A stretch of 64,000 nt of DNA. Source: Pseudopedobacter beijingensis (lineage in GTDB: Bacteria; Bacteroidota; Bacteroidia; Sphingobacteriales; Sphingobacteriaceae). Under the pieces are notes generated by a model. It made no database searches, had not been told where the DNA came from, and saw only the letters and a list, made by a program, of their open reading frames with translations. Positions 1 to 9,239 of the stretch are shown one piece after another (position 1 is the first letter of the stretch; every line of letters starts with the position of its first letter). A program made the translations under genes and the position numbers. The DNA lies in the NCBI RefSeq assembly GCF_042678145.1, contig NZ_JBHUDG010000050.1, positions 124,001-188,000 of the forward strand, given 5' to 3'.

Positions 1-185
1 GCATATTTATTATAATCCGGTCCCATACTTAAAAGATGCTTCTCCATAGAAGCTCTTATATCATCTTGTGTAATGGGTCTGTTTTGTGCATAAGTTAATG
101 TTATAGATATTATACTCATTAAGCTAACCATTGCACAGTAGTTCCCTAGCATTTTTAATTCAGAATGACTTATTTTAAATTTCAT
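1..185 (-). CDS. N-terminus of a second secreted esterase paralogue (cut by window edge)
   Basis: Reading leftward from an ATG at 183-185, an open frame continues to the window edge. It starts with a basic stretch, then a hydrophobic signal peptide ending near TYAQ, then PITQDDIRASM and LSMGPDYNKY. This closely matches the start of the mature part of the neighbouring 801-residue esterase (VTQNDIRLSM, IAMGPDYANY). It is therefore most likely the first 61 residues of a tandem paralogue of that alpha/beta hydrolase. The catalytic part lies outside the window, so its function is inferred only from the paralogue. Confidence 0.75.
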   Translation of the reverse strand, partial: MKFKISHSELKMLGNYCAMVSLMSIISITLTYAQNRPITQDDIRASMEKHLLSMGPDYNKY

Positions 186-227
186 TTGACTATTATTCTT
201 TTTCTATTAACCTATTATTTTGTTTTT

Positions 228-2633
228 CTATAACACTTGTAGTTTGGCTGTTTTCATTACGTTTGTACCCTGTATTTCTATAATATATTGACCTGCAGCT
301 AATTTTGGTTTTAAATCAAGAGTGATGGTATTAGTTTCTTTTTTCAGGGTATATTGTTTTTTATAGACCATTTTCCCAGACGTGTTATACACGCTTATTT
401 TTGCTTCACTAATATCTAGCTCTCCTAAATCTATATTCACGATATCATACGATGGATTAGGAAATACCAGCAAAGTATTGGAAGGCTTATTCAAATTGTA
501 ATTGATTAACACAATTCCTTTTTGTTCTGACTTACTGTCATTATTATATTGAATAAGTTTATAATAATTGGGTCCTATATAAGGCGTATAATCATATATA
601 AAATAATCCTGAGGTCTATCAATCGTATTCTTTCCGTTTACTCTTTCGAAAAAGTTATAGTTTTTCCCATCTTCTGATTTAAAAATTTCGAAATGGGTAT
701 AGGGATTCTCTGAAGAAATACTCCAATTTAATTTTATAGCATTTCCGTCTATGCTTCCTGTAAACCCTGTTAAATCAACTGGTAAAGGATTAATAGGTGC
801 ATCTACTTTGAAATTATCTATGGCAAAACTGGGATTATTGTTGGAGTCAGCTGGATAAGGTCCTGAAATAAACTTTGCAATCCATCTTAACTGTACTACT
901 GGCTTATTACTGCATGCTAAGGGTAACTCAAAATCAAAACGCTGAAGCCCCACAGGGTTTGTACCTGACGTTTGCTTGATTGCTCCATTTCTAACTGTTT
1001 CTCCTAAATTGATAAAATCACCCTCTGTCCCTATTCTGTATTGTAAAGCCAATGCTATTACCAACTTATTATTTACCCCATCATACAGGTTACGTATAGT
1101 CATAGCATCAAAAGATATTTTCACTTTTTCTTCGGGCGGAACAGAGCTGGTTTTTAAAGCTACTACAAGTGCATAATCATGACCTGTACCGTTTTTAAAC
1201 CCTAGTTTACCTGCAAAATTATATGGATAATTACCTGTTGATGACGCACTTCCATAACTTAATGAAGAAGCATTCGCAGCTGCAGGCTTAATACGTGGGT
1301 TTAACTCTGGATACCCCCCTGATTGACGAGCTGTTTGTACCATCCATGTAGTCCACCCTAAAGGATAGGCTGTTCCTGTTCTATCAAACTGCTGTGTATA
1401 GCCTGCTGATATATCTATAGGTTCTGGATTATATATAGCTTCTTCTGCAACAACATCTAAGTTTTTCAACTTTTCATCTAGCCATGTACAAGATAAATCT
1501 CTGGATACTTTATTAAAATCATGTCCTTGTCCATGTATAAAAAAGTCATAATCTGTTTTTGTTTTACCTGTTAATGAGCGGTAATAAGCATCTATCTTTC
1601 TATGTGCTTCTATTTGGTTTGGTTGCCAATTTGATGGATCGGCAGGTGAAACCTGATACAAAACAGGTCGTGGTGCTGCCATCATCATAAACAGATTTAC
1701 ATGTTTATCCAGCATACCATTTTTGGATGGTTTTTTAAGATATGTAGCCAGTTCATCTGAATTCTTATCCCACCACGCATCCTCAAAACGCATCATGGCA
1801 CCCGAATTTACAACTGCTGCTTTTATGCGAGAATCAAATGCAATCAGCATCAATGCATCCATAGCACCTAAAGAATGTCCCAGTATGCTAATTTTGTCTT
1901 TATCTACAAAATCAAAGGACTCCAGTACATTCAAACCTATTTTAAGGTCATAAACATTTTTCCCAGTTAAAGTAAAACCCGGATGTTTTTCTGTAAGATA
2001 GTTCTGAAATGCAGCTGTTTGCGCTTCGTAATTTCCGTCTGGTAAAAGCTGTCTTTCTCCATAACCTGCTCTATCAGGCGCAAAGGCTATATATCCTTTC
2101 TTTACTATATCTAATGCGTACATCCTGTTTTCCCGTGATATTTGTTCGGCAATAGTTGTTGCCGGACCGGGATAAATGCCTACAACTTTATCTTTTCCTA
2201 TTTCGGTAGTAGGATGCGGACATATAACTACCGGCAACTTTGCTCCCTCTTGCATATTAGCAGGAACCAACAGATAGGCGTAACAATATTCGTTTTCGTC
2301 TACTAAATATTTTATATGCCAGCGTTCGTACCCTTCTTCGGTTATTTTTGAAAGAATATGTACCTGAGGGTGTTCATAGTTTGCATAATCTGGTCCCATC
2401 GCTATATACAGTTCTTGCATAGACAATCTAATATCATTTTGAGTGACAAGTGGTTGCTGTCCTAACACCATCTTCACACTGCTCAATAAAATGAGTAAAC
2501 AAATTGTTATTCTGTAATAGTTAGGCATTTTATGTAAAACCTCACTCATTTTTATTGATATAACTTCATCATTTATCTCTTTCTGAGAAAATGGATAACT
2601 GCTCTGGATATTGTTCATAAGTTGGTTATTCAT
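228..2633 (-). CDS. Secreted alpha/beta-hydrolase (acetyl-xylan-esterase-like) with accessory module and T9SS sorting domain
   Basis: Protein of 801 residues. Residues ~41-58 form a signal peptide. The first 28 residues look like upstream sequence, and the paralogue at the left edge aligns best with a start at M29 (2549), which I prefer over 2633. Residues ~60-395 are an alpha/beta-hydrolase of the dienelactone hydrolase/acetyl xylan esterase type, with nucleophile motif GHSLG (252-256), a likely Asp near 332 and His371 in GQGHDF. Residues ~411-618 are the module also found in the four secreted proteins upstream in the operon. The last ~80 residues (VFPNPSYD onward) are a type A T9SS sorting domain, so the enzyme is probably exported and cell-surface anchored. 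The substrate is unknown; ester removal from a glycan is inferred from the neighbouring glycosidases. Confidence 0.8.
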   Translation of the reverse strand: MNNQLMNNIQSSYPFSQKEINDEVISIKMSEVLHKMPNYYRITICLLILLSSVKMVLGQQPLVTQNDIRLSMQELYIAMGPDYANYEHPQVHILSKITEEGYERWHIKYLVDENEYCYAYLLVPANMQEGAKLPVVICPHPTTEIGKDKVVGIYPGPATTIAEQISRENRMYALDIVKKGYIAFAPDRAGYGERQLLPDGNYEAQTAAFQNYLTEKHPGFTLTGKNVYDLKIGLNVLESFDFVDKDKISILGHSLGAMDALMLIAFDSRIKAAVVNSGAMMRFEDAWWDKNSDELATYLKKPSKNGMLDKHVNLFMMMAAPRPVLYQVSPADPSNWQPNQIEAHRKIDAYYRSLTGKTKTDYDFFIHGQGHDFNKVSRDLSCTWLDEKLKNLDVVAEEAIYNPEPIDISAGYTQQFDRTGTAYPLGWTTWMVQTARQSGGYPELNPRIKPAAANASSLSYGSASSTGNYPYNFAGKLGFKNGTGHDYALVVALKTSSVPPEEKVKISFDAMTIRNLYDGVNNKLVIALALQYRIGTEGDFINLGETVRNGAIKQTSGTNPVGLQRFDFELPLACSNKPVVQLRWIAKFISGPYPADSNNNPSFAIDNFKVDAPINPLPVDLTGFTGSIDGNAIKLNWSISSENPYTHFEIFKSEDGKNYNFFERVNGKNTIDRPQDYFIYDYTPYIGPNYYKLIQYNNDSKSEQKGIVLINYNLNKPSNTLLVFPNPSYDIVNIDLGELDISEAKISVYNTSGKMVYKKQYTLKKETNTITLDLKPKLAAGQYIIEIQGTNVMKTAKLQVL

Positions 2634-2647
2634 TTAATCTGCAGCTA

Positions 2648-4516
2648 TTATTCGCTATTTTTTAAGACCGTGGTTACTACTGTACTTCGTTTTCCGGAAG
2701 GGCTTATGGTAACTGCCTTTAGTTTTCTTTCTTCGCCTTTTGGCACCCATACATTAAAAGGGCTTTGATATTCATTATCAAAATCATGAGGTGTAAAACC
2801 GTCTATCGTATAATAAATTTTAGCTCCTTTAACTGGTTCTTTCAATGAGAAAAGAAATTTTTCACCTGTCACTGTTCCTTCTTTCAAACCTAATGGTTCG
2901 GGAACATTGTACCTTTTACCCTCTCTATCTCTTATAGCAAGATGTTCTGGCACTCTGTTTTCAGAAAAATCAGTCCAGTTTTTATTGGCCAATGGTGTCC
3001 ATGCTATTTCTGAAAGGGCGTATACTCTTGGGAACAACATATACCAAACCTTCTCTGGTGTTTTCGTATATTCTGCCCACAGATTTGCCTGAACGCCTAT
3101 TATATACTTCTGTTCTTCGGCTGTTAATTCGGTAGGTGTAGGGTCATAAGAATAAACTTTTTCCAAAGGAAGAAAACCGCCCTGTAATACTGTTTCTTCC
3201 CCTCCTTTTCTTTCTTTATGATCAAAATACAAATGGGTATGTGGTGTCATAATCACATCATGCTTTTCTTTTGCTGCTGCTATTCCACCTTTTGTACCTC
3301 TCCAACTCATTACAGTAGCATTTGGTGCAATTCCACCATCCAATATCTCATCCCAGCCTATTATATATTTTCCTTTAGCATTAAGATGTTTCTCTATTCT
3401 TGTAATAAAATAAGATTGGAGATCATTTTCATCTTTTAAATTTTCGTCCTTTATGCGCTTTTGACAATGCTCACAAACTTTCCATCGATCTTTGGGACAT
3501 TCGTCTCCTCCAATATGTATATAACGCGATGGAAAAAGAGGAATCACCTCATCCAATACATCTGTTAAAAAATTAAATGTTTCTTCTTTTCCAGCACAGT
3601 ACACATCTTTTATGACTCCCCATGTCTCATGTGTTTTAAATGGACCTGGATTATCTCCGCATCCTAAATAGGGATAAGCTGCCAGAGCTGCCATAGAGTG
3701 TCCCGGCATCTCAATTTCCGGAATAACAGTTACATATCTAGAAGCCGCATAAGCCACTACTTCTTTAATCTCTTTTTGCGTATAATAGCCTCCATATTTT
3801 ATTCCGTCATAACGTAAAGGAGGTATTCTGGAATGCCCCACTACAGTTTGTGCCCTAAAAGCTCCGGTTTCGGTAAGTTTAGGATATTTCTTTATTTCGA
3901 TACGCCACCCCTGATCATCTGTTAAATGCCAGTGAAAGGTATTGAGTTTATAAAATGACAGTATATCTATATATTCTTTTATAAAATTGACAGGAAAAAA
4001 GTGTCTGGACACATCGAGATGTAGCCCTCTGTAACTATATCTGGGATAATCTTTGATTTCTACAAATGGAAATGCATGCGAATTATGATCAAACAGCTGT
4101 ATCAAAGTTTGTATTCCATAGAATATTCCCTGTTCCGTCGCAGCTGTAATACTAATACCTGTCTGATTTACAGAAAGCTTATAACCTTCTGTCGGTAAAT
4201 CCATCTTTTTATCAATAGCCAACAATAAACTTCCGTTCTTTTTTTTATTTCCATTTCTAAAAACAACAGTCTTAGCTCCTGCTGACTCTAATAAAGATTT
4301 TGAAAAATTTAATAGGTTGTTACTACTAAAACCTATTGTCTCTAAAACAGCGCTTTCTTTCAGTTTATAACTACCCGATAAAACCTTCACTTCTGCCGGA
4401 TAAGGAATAATACTTACGGTTCTATTTTCCTGCGCTTTTATATCGGCTTGAAAAAAACTCCCTATTCCCAAAAACAAGACACACAAAATGCCCCTGTTAA
4501 AAAATAACTTAATCAT
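2648..4516 (-). CDS. Beta-N-acetylhexosaminidase, glycoside hydrolase family 20
   Basis: Protein of 622 residues with a signal peptide (1-28). An N-terminal GH20b-like domain (~32-155) precedes the GH20 barrel, which starts at YRGLHLDVSRHF (162-173). HIGGDEC (334-340) carries the catalytic Asp-Glu pair D338/E339 used in substrate-assisted retaining cleavage of terminal GlcNAc/GalNAc. A C-terminal chitobiase-type beta-sandwich (~540-615) contains the YYTIDGFTP signature. Length and domain order are normal for Bacteroidota enzymes. It lies 14 bp upstream of the esterase gene on the same strand. It probably acts in the periplasm or at the surface on HexNAc-capped glycans; the exact linkage is not visible. 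Confidence 0.92.
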   Translation of the reverse strand: MIKLFFNRGILCVLFLGIGSFFQADIKAQENRTVSIIPYPAEVKVLSGSYKLKESAVLETIGFSSNNLLNFSKSLLESAGAKTVVFRNGNKKKNGSLLLAIDKKMDLPTEGYKLSVNQTGISITAATEQGIFYGIQTLIQLFDHNSHAFPFVEIKDYPRYSYRGLHLDVSRHFFPVNFIKEYIDILSFYKLNTFHWHLTDDQGWRIEIKKYPKLTETGAFRAQTVVGHSRIPPLRYDGIKYGGYYTQKEIKEVVAYAASRYVTVIPEIEMPGHSMAALAAYPYLGCGDNPGPFKTHETWGVIKDVYCAGKEETFNFLTDVLDEVIPLFPSRYIHIGGDECPKDRWKVCEHCQKRIKDENLKDENDLQSYFITRIEKHLNAKGKYIIGWDEILDGGIAPNATVMSWRGTKGGIAAAKEKHDVIMTPHTHLYFDHKERKGGEETVLQGGFLPLEKVYSYDPTPTELTAEEQKYIIGVQANLWAEYTKTPEKVWYMLFPRVYALSEIAWTPLANKNWTDFSENRVPEHLAIRDREGKRYNVPEPLGLKEGTVTGEKFLFSLKEPVKGAKIYYTIDGFTPHDFDNEYQSPFNVWVPKGEERKLKAVTISPSGKRSTVVTTVLKNSE

Positions 4517-4592
4517 AGTATATTTACGTTCAATTTATATCTCTCAAATAGAGCTATCTTATACAATACAGATAGCCATGTGGGGTATCAGC

Positions 4593-5450
4593 TTATTTTT
4601 TACGTAGTTGGTACATGGCTTCAGCATATCTTTTCCCTAATTCTCTTGCTGATTTGGTATCCAAATGCACTCCATCGCTTATGGGAGTAAGTCCTTCTGC
4701 TGTTACTAATGCAGAATTTTCTATTTCTTTTGCTACATTCTGAAGAACACTATTAAAATCTTTGAAATTTTCTTTGTAATACCCTAACTCTCCTACTACA
4801 AATGGAACTCCAGGAGCATTCAAATCTTTACGAAAATCGGCAACCAATTTTTTCAAACGATCCATATATTTTGCTTTCCTTATTTCATTGGTATCACTTT
4901 CTCCCTGATGCCATAAAATACCTTTAAGAACACCTGATTTTAAAGCTATCTCTGCTCTTTTTATGGCATCATCGTAAGGATAATCAGGAAAGTCTTTTGA
5001 AAACCTAATCCCTTCTCTCCACGACTCTATACCAGATCCTCCAACGGCACAGGGTATCAATCCTATTTTTATTTTTTTGTTATTCTCCAGACCCAATAAA
5101 GTATTTGCAAAACTCAATCCTGGGCCAACACCTACGTAGCCTGGCCTGTCAAAATGTATAGGATCTTGCGCTACAACCCACTTTCCCTCCTTATTCAAGG
5201 ACAGTATATGAGCATTTGTTTGTTTGCTTATCTCATCTATCGAACCTCTGCCAGCCATATTAGACTGACCAACCAGTAAATACAAATGAAAATTTTTATC
5301 TATTCCATTCGTTTTACCCTTTGTAGGTGCCTCTTCTTTTTCAACTTTAGCAAGTGTTGCCTCTTTATCTTTAACAGCGCTGCAACTTGATGATACAGTA
5401 CTAATGCCTATAAGCATCAGTACTGTATATTTAATAAATCTTAGGTTCAT
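4593..5450 (-). CDS. SASA/CE6-type carbohydrate acetylesterase lipoprotein
   Basis: Protein of 285 residues. The lipobox ends at Cys23 (VSSSC), so it is probably a lipoprotein. LVGQSNMAG has the nucleophile Ser63 in GQSNM, HQGESD (181-186) is the second conserved block, and DGVHLD (259-264) supplies the catalytic Asp/His. These are the hallmarks of the sialic acid-specific acetylesterase-like (SASA, formerly DUF303) SGNH family. Members remove O-acetyl groups from sialic acids, xylans or other glycans, and the sequence alone does not separate these substrates. It sits between the GH20 and GH32 genes on the same strand with gaps of about 75-90 bp. Confidence 0.85.
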   Translation of the reverse strand: MNLRFIKYTVLMLIGISTVSSSCSAVKDKEATLAKVEKEEAPTKGKTNGIDKNFHLYLLVGQSNMAGRGSIDEISKQTNAHILSLNKEGKWVVAQDPIHFDRPGYVGVGPGLSFANTLLGLENNKKIKIGLIPCAVGGSGIESWREGIRFSKDFPDYPYDDAIKRAEIALKSGVLKGILWHQGESDTNEIRKAKYMDRLKKLVADFRKDLNAPGVPFVVGELGYYKENFKDFNSVLQNVAKEIENSALVTAEGLTPISDGVHLDTKSARELGKRYAEAMYQLRKK

Positions 5451-5539
5451 GTTAATGTATGTATCGTCGGTTTTAATATTCTTAGCTTAACTGTAAACTA
5501 TCTCTTCGCTAAACAGTTTTATACCTATTAACCATATAG

Positions 5540-7891
5540 CTATTCTTCCCAGATTGATTTCAATGTATATATATACATGTCTTTTATTTCTAAACCTCCA
5601 GTCCATGAATGAAAACGAAAACCCTCTTCGTTTTTCATTAATTTTTGATTATAAAATGAAAAAGCTCCACCATCAATAAAAGTTTCTATAGAAGCTTTAT
5701 CAATAATGATATCAACATCTATTTCTAAGCTTGTAGGGTCAGACGGTGAATAAAAAACATCATTTACAAAACTATTTCTTAAATCAACTTTTAATAGGTC
5801 CTGCCCATTTAAACTAAATGTTCCAGCTTGTGTAGTTGTTATTCTTGATGCCAGTTTAAATTTCAATCTTAAAGGTGACTCATTATTAAACTTTTTTAAA
5901 ATCGTATTAGCCTCATTCTGAGTAATATTCTTATAAACATGCTTTTGATCATATAATTTTTCTATTTCCTTTACAGGATAACTATATAATCGAACTCCAC
6001 TCCTAGTTGTACGCAATGTCAATTCTGTTGGGAACATCATTTGCTGATTAAAAGGACTTCCTTTCGTATTAATCCCCTTTCCCCAGCTTATTTGAACCCT
6101 ACGATTGGGATCTTCCATATTATTAAATGTCTGTCCTCCATAAGATGTACCTTTAACATAATTCAATCTTTCTGATTCCGGAATAAACACTTTCCCATCA
6201 AAGTTTCCTACCATATAGACTCCCGACCCTCCAGACATAACCCATTTCTTATTTTTAATATTTCCATCTACAGGTAATTCATAAAGCTCTGGACACTCGT
6301 AAAATCCAGCTATATGACTTTGGTAATTCCAATTTTTTAAATTTCCAGAGTTATATATAGAAAGACCGTCTTTTTCATACAAAACCATAACCCATTTTTT
6401 TGATGGCTCATGCCAAAACACTTTAGGATCGCGGGTCTGTACCGTATTCAATTTTTCACCAGAATTCAATATTGGATTTTGATCATATTTCGTCCAAGTA
6501 CGTCCATCATCAGAGCTATAAGCCATACATTGTGTTTGTATATCCTTTCTATTCCAACTAGTATAAAAGACTACCATAGATGGTTTATTATTTTTATTGA
6601 AACCTGCTGTATTATTATTATCCACTACGGCTGAACCAGAAAAAATCATTCCTCCTTCATCTGGATAAAGAGCAACAGGAAGCTCTCTCCAATGAATTAA
6701 ATCCTTGCTTACTGCGTGTCCCCAATGTATTTCAGTCCACCTGGTATCATAAGGATAGTGTTGATAAAACAAATGATACTCTCCATCATGGTATACTAAT
6801 CCATTCGGATCATTAAGCCATCCCCTCATACTTGTATAATGAACTTGAGGTCTATTTTTTTCCTTATACATACTATCAATTCCTGCAATTTTTCCAGATT
6901 GATAGATTTTCGTTAAATTATCATCTACAGAAGATGATGACACCTCTATATCTTTCCCTTTAAACTGTGAAACATCAGTGAAAATCCAGTAATCCGGTTT
7001 TTCATTTGTAAATCGAGCTTCGAAACTACGAACAGTCTTTCCGCCTATTTTAATATCCAATTTTTTAATATTACCTGCCATTGACACAGGGATATTTAAA
7101 TAATTGTCCTTTAATTTCATTTTTAAAAGTGATGGTTCCTTTTCTGGAGCAGGTGCCTTAACTACAACCTCAAAATTATCAATTGCAAAACTCGGTATGT
7201 TGTTAGAACTTACAGGATATGAACCCGAAATATATTTGGTTATCCATCTTAAATGAACAATAGATTTATTGCTGCATACTTCCGGTAATTCAAAGCTAAA
7301 GCGATTACTAGCAGCAGGTTCGTTACCTGAAGTTTTCTGAAACTCACCATTTCTTATAGTTTCTCCTAGGTTAATAAAACTACCTGTATCACCTATTCTA
7401 TATTGTAATGCCAAAGCCAATATAAGATCTCCACCATCGCCTCCTAAAAGGTTACGCATAATCATTGCATCAAAAGAAACATTAACCCGCCGATTATTTG
7501 GTATTCCTTCAGTATTAAGAGCTGTATAGATTCCATAATCTGTTTGGTTACCATTTTTAAAACCAATGGCCTTATTAAAAGTATAAACAGAAGCCAAAGT
7601 AGTATTAGCTCCTCCTCCCATATTAAGTTTAGCTATATCAGAATCCTTTATATTTACTTCGATAACACGAGGATTTGTTCCTGTTTTCACTGCAGAAGCG
7701 ACAACATTCCATGCACCCCAACCGGAAGGATATATTCCACCCTTTATTTCATCAAAACTCTGAAGATAGGTTTTCGACTCTATTATCTTTATAGAGGATA
7801 AATTATTCGGTTTAATTTGTGAATAAAGAAAATTACTTACAAATAGTAATAAAATCGGTATAGTACTTTTCTTAATAGATTCTTTTTTCAT
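5540..7891 (-). CDS. GH32 fructan hydrolase with N-terminal accessory module
   Basis: Protein of 783 residues with a signal peptide (~1-24). Residues 41-242 are the module shared by the secreted proteins of this locus, starting YLQSFDEI and ending PSFAIDNFEV. After a linker (~250-340), the GH32 five-bladed propeller begins at HYTSMRGWLNDPNG, with nucleophile D361, the RDP motif at 487-489 and acid/base E532 in YECPELYE. A C-terminal GH32 beta-sandwich follows (~645-780). GH32 enzymes hydrolyse levan, inulin or sucrose by a retaining mechanism. The N-terminal module is not the usual GH32 partner and links the enzyme to its neighbours. Unlike them it has no T9SS tail. Confidence 0.9.
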   Translation of the reverse strand: MKKESIKKSTIPILLLFVSNFLYSQIKPNNLSSIKIIESKTYLQSFDEIKGGIYPSGWGAWNVVASAVKTGTNPRVIEVNIKDSDIAKLNMGGGANTTLASVYTFNKAIGFKNGNQTDYGIYTALNTEGIPNNRRVNVSFDAMIMRNLLGGDGGDLILALALQYRIGDTGSFINLGETIRNGEFQKTSGNEPAASNRFSFELPEVCSNKSIVHLRWITKYISGSYPVSSNNIPSFAIDNFEVVVKAPAPEKEPSLLKMKLKDNYLNIPVSMAGNIKKLDIKIGGKTVRSFEARFTNEKPDYWIFTDVSQFKGKDIEVSSSSVDDNLTKIYQSGKIAGIDSMYKEKNRPQVHYTSMRGWLNDPNGLVYHDGEYHLFYQHYPYDTRWTEIHWGHAVSKDLIHWRELPVALYPDEGGMIFSGSAVVDNNNTAGFNKNNKPSMVVFYTSWNRKDIQTQCMAYSSDDGRTWTKYDQNPILNSGEKLNTVQTRDPKVFWHEPSKKWVMVLYEKDGLSIYNSGNLKNWNYQSHIAGFYECPELYELPVDGNIKNKKWVMSGGSGVYMVGNFDGKVFIPESERLNYVKGTSYGGQTFNNMEDPNRRVQISWGKGINTKGSPFNQQMMFPTELTLRTTRSGVRLYSYPVKEIEKLYDQKHVYKNITQNEANTILKKFNNESPLRLKFKLASRITTTQAGTFSLNGQDLLKVDLRNSFVNDVFYSPSDPTSLEIDVDIIIDKASIETFIDGGAFSFYNQKLMKNEEGFRFHSWTGGLEIKDMYIYTLKSIWEE

Positions 7892-7903
7892 ACATATTAA
7901 ATA

Positions 7904-9223
7904 TTATTTTACTTGTAATTTCCCAGTCTTGCTGCTGCCATTGCCATCTACTTTTATAAAATATTGCCCTGCCGGAATTTGACCACCTAAAGCAAGTCTT
8001 AATGTATTATTCCCCTTATCTAATGAATGTTTTTGATGGTAAACTTTTCTGCCAGAAACATCATACAGCTGAATACTAAAAAGCCCTCCTTTTAGATCCT
8101 CTATTTTTATATTAACCTCATTATAAGCCGGATTTGGATATATTATTAAATCTTTTGAGGAGTTAATTAAACCAAAATTTACAATGGATATTCCTTTCTC
8201 CTGCGCTGTACCATCTCTATCGTACTGAATAAGTTTATAATAATTAGCCCCCACTTGCGGTGTTTGATGGTAAACAGAATAAGTATTTACATTAGCAGTT
8301 GTAGCATTTCCTTCTACTCTTTCTAAAAAGTTAAATGTTTTTCCGTTTTTTGAGTAGAATAGCTCAAAATGGCTATTATTACTTTCTGACAGCGTAAGCC
8401 AGTTTAAACGCACTTTATTTGCCTCTACTTCTCCTTTAAAATACTTTAAGTTTACAGGTGTTGTTGTTACTACCTCGGCCATAAAATTATCTATAGCGAA
8501 GCTGGGGATATTGTTAGAACTTAAAGGATATGAACCTGAAATATATTTAGTTATCCATCTTAAATGAACAATCGAATTACCACTACACTCTGCAGGTAAA
8601 ACAAAAGAAAACGTTTGCTGACTAGCCGGAATTATTCCCAAATTCCGCTGTATTTCCCCATTTCTTATAGTTTCCCCTATATTAATAAAATTACCTGTAT
8701 CACCTACTCTATATTGTAATGCCAAAGCCAATATAAGGTCTCCGCCATCACCTCCTAAAAGGTTACGAATAACCATTGCATCAAACGAAACTTTAACTCT
8801 CCGATTATTTGATACCTCCTCAGTATTAAGAGCTGTATATATTCCGTAATCTGTTTGATTACCATTTTTAAAACCTATAGCCTTATCAAAGGTATAAACA
8901 GAAGCAAAAGTAGTGTTAGCCCCTCCTCCCATATTAAGTTTAGCAATATCGTAATCCTTTATATTTATCTCGATAACACGAGGATTTGTTCCTCCCATTA
9001 CTGCGGATGCGACAACATTCCATGCACCCCAACCGGAAGGATATATTCCACCTGCATTAGGTGTTGATTCAATTATTTCATCAAAACTCTGAACATAAGA
9101 TTCCTCCTCTTTTATTTTTATAGGCACAAGAGAAGTGGGTCTGGTTTGCGAACTCACAAAAGTTGCAGTACACATCATTAACGTAAAGGATAAAAAACTC
9201 TTTTTCAGCAAATTACTTTTCAT
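7904..9223 (-). CDS. Secreted protein: shared ~200-residue module plus T9SS sorting domain
   Basis: Protein of 439 residues with a signal peptide ending near FVSSQ (1-25). Residues ~42-250 are the locus module (YVQSFDEI, YPSGWGAWN, FDAMVIRNLLGG, LALALQYR, LRWITKYISG, PSFAIDNF). It is almost the same as the module at the start of the adjacent GH32 protein, including the NMGGGANTT stretch. Residues ~258-345 form a fibronectin/immunoglobulin-like spacer found in T9SS cargo (VRLNWLTLSESNNSHFE). The final ~75 residues (IYPNPAYNEVNI to KTGKLQVK) are a type A T9SS sorting signal. No catalytic motif is visible. A glycan-binding or surface adhesin role is an inference from context. Confidence 0.75.
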   Translation of the reverse strand: MKSNLLKKSFLSFTLMMCTATFVSSQTRPTSLVPIKIKEEESYVQSFDEIIESTPNAGGIYPSGWGAWNVVASAVMGGTNPRVIEINIKDYDIAKLNMGGGANTTFASVYTFDKAIGFKNGNQTDYGIYTALNTEEVSNNRRVKVSFDAMVIRNLLGGDGGDLILALALQYRVGDTGNFINIGETIRNGEIQRNLGIIPASQQTFSFVLPAECSGNSIVHLRWITKYISGSYPLSSNNIPSFAIDNFMAEVVTTTPVNLKYFKGEVEANKVRLNWLTLSESNNSHFELFYSKNGKTFNFLERVEGNATTANVNTYSVYHQTPQVGANYYKLIQYDRDGTAQEKGISIVNFGLINSSKDLIIYPNPAYNEVNIKIEDLKGGLFSIQLYDVSGRKVYHQKHSLDKGNNTLRLALGGQIPAGQYFIKVDGNGSSKTGKLQVK

Positions 9224-9239
9224 ACATTTCAGTATTATA

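Noticed and set aside
7544..9067. Repeated short plus-strand frames opposite the shared module (7544-7801, 8855-9067)
   Set aside because: They resemble each other only because they are antisense of the duplicated module.
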